Positions 56,711-64,000 of a stretch of DNA of 64,000 nucleotides are shown piece after piece. Source of the DNA: Stenocarpella maydis (lineage: Eukaryota; Ascomycota; Sordariomycetes; Diaporthales; Diaporthaceae). The stretch spans positions 124,001 to 188,000 of the forward strand of contig NQMI01000075.1 in assembly GCA_002270565.1 (NCBI GenBank), written 5' to 3'. The position numbers and the translations under genes were made by a program. How positions within the stretch are numbered: the first letter of the stretch is position 1; each line of letters opens with the position of its first letter. The notes beneath the pieces were generated by a model that had not been told where the DNA came from, ran no database searches, and saw nothing but the letters and a program-made list of their open reading frames with translations.

Positions 56711-57837
56711 ATGCAGCGGCTAAATCAGGGTCGGACTATTTCCCCAAGGGCCCAATCTATTTTCAACGTGTTAATTGGTCGTTACACTCGAGCATGGGGA
56801 GACTCCCAGGCATCCGGCACGCAAGAGTTCAACAACCTTACCGAACTTCTAAATGTATTTAGACAGTACGACTTTCGGATGCGCACGATCAGCAATATTG
56901 TCCTGTTTGGGTGGGTTGATCCCGGAACCTAGAGGAACAAGAAAACGTCTATATGGGGGAGCCCCAGCACGAGGATCGATCTCAGGCGGTGATAGTCAAC
57001 CTGAGACGACTGGGAATTGCCCTCGCAGTTGCGGACTACATCCAACACAGGTTCAAGCACGAAGTTTTTATCCATATCTGCGGAGATTGTTTCAGAGAAA
57101 CAAACATCGATCACCTTCGACAGCTGCATATACGAGTCACCACATTCAAGCGGGAAGATTTACCCCAATACATGAGTGGAAATAGCCTCGCCTTATGTGG
57201 CCGGGGGCAGGGTTATTTTCCCCCCATATGTCGACCATAGTGTGGTTCTCACTCACGTGGATTCAAGACGTGCACATGTGTGGGAAATGGTTTGGATGGG
57301 TAAGATCACTTGCAGCCTCCCGTCTTCTCATGCCAGTTCTCGGCGATTAGCTCATTCTTCTGTTTGTTTACTCATTTGGCATCTGACACTGGCGGTCTTA
57401 GCGATGTTCTTGAGAAGTATTGGCTGTGCCCAATGATGGTTATGCGACCGTCTGTGTTCACAAATTGTCCGCGACACCTGAATCCGGAACAGACGAAGGA
57501 ATGGCAGTCGGGACTAGTACAGAAGTCCTACATTTTGGGAAGCCCGCGAAATACATTTCTTCATGGTAGAGGAATGGTTATGCTGTGTCGAAAGGGTGGC
57601 GTACAGAATGGGGACGATGAGCCGGTTCGGCGCACGTCAACGCGGCCTGGCCAGCCTCCTTATTGCCCGCATCCTTATTGCCCGCCTCAGTTTGGCCAGC
57701 ATCAGAGTTCCATCTCTCAACATCTCATGCCTCAGCTCTTGACACGACAGCAAAACCAGCCAGAGCATCAAGGTGGAGAAGGCCCTTTCACCTGTGGCGA
57801 GTCCGGAGAGGACCATGGGTATGAGGAAGAAGACTGA
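56711..57837 (+). pseudogene. broken gene, possibly SRR1-like domain protein
   Basis: The ATG at 56711 opens a frame (MQRLNQGRTISPRAQSIFNV) that reaches ISNIVLFGWVDPGT and stops at 56930. The sequence continues in another frame at once (LEEQENVYMGEPQHEDRSQA, then LGIALAVADYIQ and FIHICGDCFRETNIDHLRQL). It meets a TAG at 57238 and resumes after a plausible intron (57300-57401) as DVLEKYWLCPMMVMRPSVF, ending at 57837 with an acidic tail. The order 'NIVLFG', helix, 'IHICGD' strand and 'LHIRVTT' resembles SRR1-like proteins of fungi, which are of uncertain biochemical role. A frameshift near 56925 and an in-frame stop argue for a pseudogene; an unrecognised intron or sequence error could also explain them. 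Confidence 0.42.
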
Positions 57838-59495
57838 CTGGGCTCGTCGAGTGCGAGCTACAGGGCCAGTTCTGGCTTGTATGGCTATATTAGTCGGGTT
57901 TGGGATGATGGACGGACTAACTATCGCTTAGCATGGTGATAGCAGGCACAATGCTAGACCAGATGAGGACGACAAGGTACCAAGATCCTATCAGACCAAG
58001 TGGGAAGGGAGCCTCGCGAGTCTCTGTCTGTGTGGTGGACTGTTGGTGTGCCTTTATTTTTTTTGTCTACCATCGTGTATAATTATTCGAGTTGTGCATG
58101 ATTTCCTTTACAACAATGACAGGAAGGCAATCTTCCAAAATATGCAAAAGCCTGATGCATACTCTTTTGCTTCTGCTTTAAGTTGAAATGTGTTGGGGGG
58201 GGCGGGGGCGTTGCGGTGGCCACCATCAGCAAAACGATGACCCTGGACGGGAGGTTCCGTAGAGCAAGACGAGAGATTGTGAAGTGCAGACTCCGTGGGG
58301 TAAAGCTGGCTGGCTGGGAGTTGAGATTCCCTGCCGGCCAGGCCAAGCCAAGAGCACAGCATAAACAAATGTAGCTTAGCTACCTGGTATACTCCAGCAA
58401 CAGTGGTGGGGTGTAAGTGAGATACGGGGGAGAGCTTGTTACCATGAGCAGCGTCGACACGAGCAGCACCGATACGAGGGCGAGGTCTTGTCGAGGGGCC
58501 AGTGGTGAGAGTGTGAGCAGGCAGGTGAGGCATGTCGACTCTCGAGGTGGTGAGTGCAGGTGGGCTTGCGGGTCACTGCCGCCCTACCCTACGTCGGTAG
58601 TGTAGATTTGATGCAGGTCAGCGATTCCGTCGGGAACTCGGTTGGCTGGCGGGCTAGGCTGCATGGGGTAATGAGCTATTGACCGCCCTGCGTCCCCCCT
58701 GCACCTGTCTCAACGCATCTCCAACAACCACCAACCTTCGTTGTTGAGGGCATCCCCTATTCATCGCTGCTGTCCCGCAACAAGGCTGCAAGGTCAGGTA
58801 CAATACGCAATGCACAGAACGGGCGACTTGGCGCCAATGAAGCCGTCCCCGCCTCCCCCTGGCAGCTGTGCGACCGAGAGCGAGGCTGATGGGACAAACA
58901 AGCGAGACTACCTATGCAATGCCAAATGTACAGACGGATGGATGGATGGCTGTGGACGGACGCTGGACGTTGCCGTGCTCCCCCAAAGCCAACCTTCCTC
59001 TCCGTCTGCCCGGCCGAGACAAAGAGAAGACTCGCTCACTCTCCCACACCTGCTCCCTCGTCCCTCCCTGGCTGCCTGGCAGTGACCAGTGACCACCTCT
59101 TGCTCCTCTCCCATGCCAGCAATGCCCATCCTGGTTCATGCCCATGCATGCCCCATGCGGATCTGACCTGATCTGCCTGACTAGACAACCCCCATCAAAC
59201 CACGTCCAACGTCCAACGTCCAACGCCCGTCTTTCCCGGGGGGTTGAGTGATTCCACTTCGGCAAGCCAGCGCCAGCAACAGGCTCGCTCTCGGACATCC
59301 GCCACCGTCGAGTCCACGTTAGCCCTCGTACCATACCTAGATATACATACACAGCTGTTTTCCCACCCGCCGACCTCTGACAGTCTTGATCCATCCTCAC
59401 ATCCTATCTTGTTGCTTGAACTGTACCTCGTTCCTCTCTCACCAAACCCCCATTATCACCTGCGTGCTCATCTCAAACCCTCGCTGCAAACCACC
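57838..59495. other. 1.7 kb intergenic region, no gene recognised
   Basis: Mostly CT-rich or low-complexity sequence, including a GGGGGGGCGGGGG run near 58195 and three copies of CGTCCAACGTCCAACG-type words near 59202-59225. Probably the promoter and leader of the next gene. No supported coding region. Confidence 0.5.
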
Positions 59496-60399
59496 ATGAC
59501 CAGAGTCACAGCTCCCCGCGACATCGCCAAGCTTGTGAGATCTATAACCACTACCGCCGCTGCTCCTGCCCCCAGCAGGCTCATCGCCAACTTCTTAAAG
59601 ACAGCATCTGCTCGGGTCCGCAAGGACCTCGACGCTGCTGCGCAGGCAAATGGCCCGGCCTCGGAGGCAAGTCGGCACCCAGCAACGCCCCCCATCCAAC
59701 GTCTGACCATCACACACACTCTCATCCTCCCCCCCCCTTCAACCTCGGTCACCGAGACCCGTAATACTACACCTACCCGCGCTCCCCTCAAACCCAACCC
59801 CAATCCTGGCCAACCCCGAACCCGGACTCCGAACTAGCAAAATAATCCCCGACTAACACTCTCGACCACCCCAACAGCGCACCATCACGACCGCAACCAG
59901 GCCCACGCCAAATCCCCAGAGGGTCATCCCCCTGATGCAGGGCTTCCACACCACCCCGCCGCCGCGGTACGCCCAGGCCGACGTGTCGACCATCGACCTC
60001 GCCGTCCTCCCCACCCAGGAGCAGCTCTTCGGCGCACCTGGTGGCAGCGCCAGCGACGCCTTCTCTCGCATCCGCGTGCCCCTCCTCCCGGACAACTTCT
60101 CGCCCAACCGCGCCGCCGTGCCGGGCAGCTTCGCCCCCGAGGCCGCCGACGCCCCGCTGCTGGCCCCCGAGATCGTCGTCATGGCCGCCGATCCCACCAG
60201 CGTCAACGCCGTCTCCGCCCTCACAGAGGTCGAGGCCTTCTCCCCGGACGGCGTGGAGCTCAGCTTCGCCCACGCCTTTGGCGCTCGCGGCGGCGAGGCG
60301 CGCGAGGAGAGGTATGCTGGTGGTATGCTGAAGGGCCTGTGGGCCGGGCTCAAGGAGGATATCCTCAGTCCTAGCGGCCAGGCTAAGCCTGCCCTGTAA
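59496..60399 (+). CDS. ascomycete protein of unknown function, GC-AG intron
   Basis: Two exons, 59496-59666 and 59878-60399. The only in-phase join uses a GC donor with ideal context (GAG/GCAAGT), branch CTAAC and acceptor CAACAG. The intron is 211 nt and the product 230 residues. The N-terminus (MTRVTAPRDIAKLVRSITTT) is rich in Arg, Ser and Thr and could be a mitochondrial presequence; that is weak. The second exon holds VIPLMQGFHTTPPPRYAQAD, a segment RVPLLPDNFSPNR, a strand-like PEIVVMAADP and a closing amphipathic GMLKGLWAGLKEDIL. I do not recognise a named domain. Codon usage and G+C agree with neighbouring genes, so I regard it as real. Confidence 0.72.
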
Positions 60400-61405
60400 A
60401 GATGTCTTTTTTTCTTTTCTTTTCGTACAAGACACTTTATTATCTTATTATTCATATCCGATCAGAGAGATGCCCGATAGCCTTTACGATAGCACTCTAG
60501 GCTTGGGCGATGGCGAGGTGTACAGCGGCGTTTTTGTTTCTATTGTACTGGCTCGGACCGGGACCAGCGAGGTCCGCCCGGCGGTGGTTTTGAGTGAGTC
60601 TTTGTGGGCTCCACGTCTTTTGAAAAAATTGCTTTTCGGGCAGTTCCATAGGAAGGAAACACGCACGATAAAGGCCCACGGAAGGGCTGATGACTTTTGA
60701 TGCAGTGGTCACTCGTTGGTTGGTTTACGGGATCCTGCTTGCTATGTCTACTAAGATTGTAATCAACACTTCCAAGAGTTGATGGCGCCACAGCTCCATC
60801 TTCCGTTCAGTTTCCAGTCTCGTAACAACAAGTCGCTGGCGCCTTGCAATGGCCTACACTGAAGGTCTGGGGAATTTGGGGAATTCACTTTCTTTCTCTT
60901 TTTTTTTTTGGGGGGGGGNNNNNNNNNNNNNNNNNNNNNNNNGGGGGGGGGGGTGTTCGTGGTGGTGGTGGTGATATTATCCCCCTCCTGTGTAGAGGCT
61001 ATGTAACTCCTGAGCCGTATCCCTTGACACCCTAGATTCGACACATGAGTCGGCTCTCGACTCCAAGCGAGTATTTCGTTAGTTTTTAGTGGCCGTCCTT
61101 TCCCCTTACCTCTCGTCCGAGAGGGTTCCCTCACTATGCACGTCGGTAGAAGGCTCGAGGGACGCTCTGGCGATCACCTAATCCCACAAATAGCCGGCCA
61201 GGCAATATCTGATCGCCTCTCAGAGCCTTGTCTGCTCTGCATTGCATCGTTCCACGCGTCCCCATCCCGCCCTGCATTGTGCAGACTATTGCTTGACCTT
61301 CCAGTAAGCCCTGTCCCATCCTTGTCGTACAGTCTCTGGCGCGGACTCGAGGACCATTTCAAGCGCTGATTTCAATTTTCAGATTTCCTTCCTCGGACCC
61401 GTAAT
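60400..61405. other. intergenic region with assembly gap
   Basis: 3' flanks of the convergent unknown gene (+) and RAE1 (-). Contains the N gap listed separately and a (GGT)n run after it. The open frames are short and not supported. Confidence 0.5.
60911..60953. other. assembly gap (24 N) inside a poly-G tract
   Basis: T-run, G8, then 24 N (60919-60942), then G11 followed by TGTTCGTGGTGGTGGTGGTG. The unresolved stretch is therefore embedded in a long G/C homopolymer on a strand capable of quadruplex formation. Its true length is unknown. Confidence 0.95.
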
Positions 61406-62655
61406 CTATCGCTTCTTGACGCTCGGCCGCGGCTTGCACTCATCCTGCTGCACGGGGTGCAGCATGATCTTGATGGGCTGCGTCTGTGTGTTGGCCTGGT
61501 AGCCCTTGGACCAGTCGTAGCTTATGGCGTAGGCGAAGATGTTGCCGTTCTTGTTGAAGTCGGTCGCGGTGATGCTGCCGCCGACATTTGGGTAGCCCTT
61601 GAGCCTGTGCTTGGCGTCCTTGTCCCAGAAGTGGAACGTGCCGTCCGAACCGGCCGTCGAGAAGGTGCCGTGCACGGGGTGGAAGGAGATGTCGTTGACG
61701 GCGTAGACGTTGGTAACGTTGCCCTGGGGCGCGTCGCGGTGGCACTTGAAGGAGAAGTTGGAGCTGTTGGATTGTTAGCATGTGAACCGCGAGAGCTAGC
61801 TGAAGCCAGAAAGGAAGACATCGTAGCATCTGAAAGGGTAACGTACCCAGAGTCCTTGTCCTCCACGTACTGGATCGCACACCTCCCCTCGATACTGCCG
61901 ATCGCGAAGCCCGCCGCGTCGGTGAAGCAGCTGACGACCCGCGTCTGCCACTTGAGGGGGCTCTGGAGGGTCTTGTAGAACTTGTCTGGGCTGGCGAGGT
62001 TGACGACGTTGATGTAGCGGTCGGCAGTGCCCACGACGAGCAGGTTGTTGCGCACGTCCATGGTGTAGATGCGCTCCTGGCACGCCAGCGTGGCGGCCGG
62101 GGCGCTCTGCCTGCAATCCCAGTACTTGACGGTCTTGTCCCACGAGCCCGTCGCGATCATGGGCGTGCCGTTGGCCTCGAAGCAGCGCACCACGCGGATG
62201 GGCTGGTCGTGCGCGGCCACCTGCATCGTCTGCTGTGTCGCGAGGTCGCATAGCTTGGCCTGCTTGTCGGCGGATGCGGAGACGACTTTTGAGCCATCCT
62301 GGTAGTCGATGATGGGTTAGCATCTGGAAGGCGCAGGCTACGGTTCAGGGGGGCGAGGACGGCCGTAGGGAAGTTTGGGAATCACCTTGAACCAGTCGAC
62401 GCTGAAGACAGGACCTTCGTGGTCGTAGGCATGTCGCGGTTGTGCTTGGCCCTGTGGCGTGACCTCATAGAGGCGGACTTTCTTATCCCAACTAGAGACT
62501 GCGAGGAAGTCCTGCTGAGAATTTTGGTTCGGGTTGAAGGATAGGTCTGTGATTCCGTCGGTAGGTGGCTGCTGGACCTCGACATCCTGCTTCAAGTCTC
62601 CCACCGTGTTGGAGGTCGCCGTGGAAGTCGACGGGCCACCAAAAAGAGCAGACAT
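61406..62655 (-). CDS. RAE1: mRNA export factor RAE1/Gle2, WD40 protein
   Basis: Three exons on the minus strand: 62386-62655, 61847-62298 and 61406-61763. Introns 62299-62384 and 61764-61846 both have a GCTAAC branch site, and joins are in frame (FK/DGSKVV; SG/SNFSFK), giving 359 residues. The start MSALFGGPSTSTATSN and the region QPPTDGITDLSFNPNQ are typical. WD repeats are visible as AVSSWDKKVRLYEV, SASADKQAKLCDLA and TGSWDKTVKYWD, with the family hallmark segments GYVTLSDATM-free splice at EDKDSG, then FKCHRD and YAVNDISFHPVHGT. The C-terminus ends KPRPSVKKR. Rae1/Gle2 binds the GLEBS motif of Nup98-type nucleoporins at the nuclear pore and helps mRNP export. Confidence 0.95.
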
Positions 62656-64000
62656 TTTGGGCGATATGCGGTCTGCCCTATGGCTGGAGAAGGATACTTC
62701 TTCGCAAGGAGTGTGGAGAGTGGTAGGAACGAAAGCGGCACTTGGACGCCTGGGCGGGTAGGCTGCGGCCTGCTCTGAAATTCGACGCGATCGCACTGCC
62801 TGCCAGATCCACAGGGTTCCAAGAACCCTGTCGGCTCTTGAGCTGTCGGCTGCATACGTAATCAACCTCTCATTGGTCAAAGCTCGACCCCACGCAAACG
62901 ACCACTCTACATCAAAAACTTGCCGTCACAGAGCCGCAGGCTTTTTCTTCTTCTTCCCTTTCTCTTCCCAAGTCCCCTCGCCCAACAAATCGCCATCGAA
63001 GCTTCAAACGGAGACGCTCTTCGGGGCGTCTCGAAAACAAACACAGACTCGCTTCGGGAGAAAGTCCCCGGACAATCTTCCTTTTCACGAAGGGAGAATG
63101 CCGAAAGGCGCCGCCATAGAAGCACCACGCGGCTGATCTCTGCCCTCCTCCGTCTCCTTGTCTGGCTTGCCTGCCCCGCCCCGCCGCTACATCTTTCTGG
63201 TCCTCCGCTCGTGAGTGGTCCCTGCCACTGGTATGCCCGGCTCGATGTGTCATATGGACGAAGATATGAGTCCGACGCGCAGGGCTGGGTTGCCTGGATC
63301 TGGCCCCTGCAGCGCGACTGTTCGATGGCGGGGTGGACGTGAAGCGCGGCCTAGTGCTGGGGGCGCTCTGTGGGGAGGGATTGAGAATATTTCGTCGAGA
63401 TGTCATAGGTATGCGATTGCCCCATGCCAGGCCTCTGTCTGGCTGGGTTTACTCGATGGGGCTCATTCTTGGTGCGAGGGGACTTCACACACACACTGCC
63501 CGGGTTGTTGCTTGCGATGGTTTCTCACCTGTCTGGCACTGAGTCGACAAACCAAACTTCTGGGTCTCGTGGGAGGCTTTTCCCAGTCGATGAGGTCTCG
63601 GCCAGGCGAGGATCGGGTACGACAAACTTCAGAGTTCCACATGATGAACACCATTAATAGAGTCAAGCACTGAGGCGGTTCCTACCTAAAATGGAGGTAC
63701 TGCTGCTGACGATACAATAATGCGTTATGGTTTCTGACGAACTCTTTCTTTTTTTTCGTTTTGCATCCTCCTTTCACTTTCCCCCGTCCCCCATCTCACG
63801 TCCCACCATACCGTTTTCACCCCTGCAGATAGAATATACATGGCATGATGGGGGGTTTATAAAAGCAGGCTGCGACCCAGGGCTGTACGTCTTTTGTCTG
63901 GGCAGCCGGTGTGCCTGTCTACGTCTCGATTGCTGCCGAGCTCCTACGTGCATTTCTTTTCGTTTTTTAATGATCCAATTTAATGACCCAAAAACAAAGA
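62656..64000. other. right-end intergenic region, no gene recognised
   Basis: Promoter of RAE1 (-), then sequence with short overlapping frames only. A TTTATAAAAGC box at about 63856, with pyrimidine-rich sequence before it, could be a promoter for a plus-strand gene beyond the window. That is speculative. Confidence 0.45.

Overview
The window looks like nuclear DNA of a filamentous ascomycete (Pezizomycotina, most likely Sordariomycetes). The introns are short (50-130 nt) with fungal GT/GC...CTNAC...AG signals. Genes are compact and lie on both strands. Fungus-restricted families are present: a CFEM-type seven-helix receptor, an Opy2-type wall protein, Dfg5/Dcw1 and an Inn1/Fic1-type C2 protein. 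A transposon in the window carries stop codons of the C-to-T/G-to-A kind expected from repeat-induced point mutation (RIP). I cannot name the species from sequence alone.

Layout. Bases 1-14,200 are accessory and repeat-rich: one small orphan gene at the left edge, minisatellites, dispersed repeats, a 6 kb degenerate Helitron on the minus strand (coding span 4901-10878), a 326-bp MITE-like element and a broken gene of unknown family (12268-13276). From 14.3 kb onward the window is ordinary gene space. In order: TMEM234-like membrane protein (-), Inn1/Fic1-like C2 protein (+), UTP15 (-), large MIZ/SP-RING protein (+), FAM86/EFM3-type methyltransferase (-), secreted TYYTC/CGWH protein with a probable frameshift (-), a 1666-residue coilin-like nuclear protein (-), CFEM-GPCR (+), two MITEs, an Opy2-domain wall protein (-), GTP cyclohydrolase II RIB1 (-), Dfg5/Dcw1 GH76 protein (+), a MYND-finger protein (+) whose stop lies 4 bp from that of a convergent prolyl-4-hydroxylase-like enzyme (-), a broken SRR1-like gene (+), an ascomycete protein of unknown function with a GC-AG intron (+), and RAE1/Gle2 (-).

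The core genes do not form one pathway or a biosynthetic cluster. They are housekeeping genes (ribosome biogenesis, mRNA export, riboflavin, translation-factor methylation, cytokinesis, wall assembly) mixed with surface and secreted proteins. Exon joins were worked out by hand from frame, splice signals and conserved motifs, because most genes are split by introns. No tRNA, rRNA or CRISPR array was found.

The strongest observations are four. First, the Helitron keeps one reading frame for 5.7 kb without an indel and is broken only by RIP-type stops. Second, the long DUF7357-type protein has a coilin-like order of parts. Third, one MITE has a perfect 8-bp target duplication (hAT-like). Fourth, there are several small structural oddities: GC-AG introns, a homopolymer frameshift and a 4-bp convergent gene junction.
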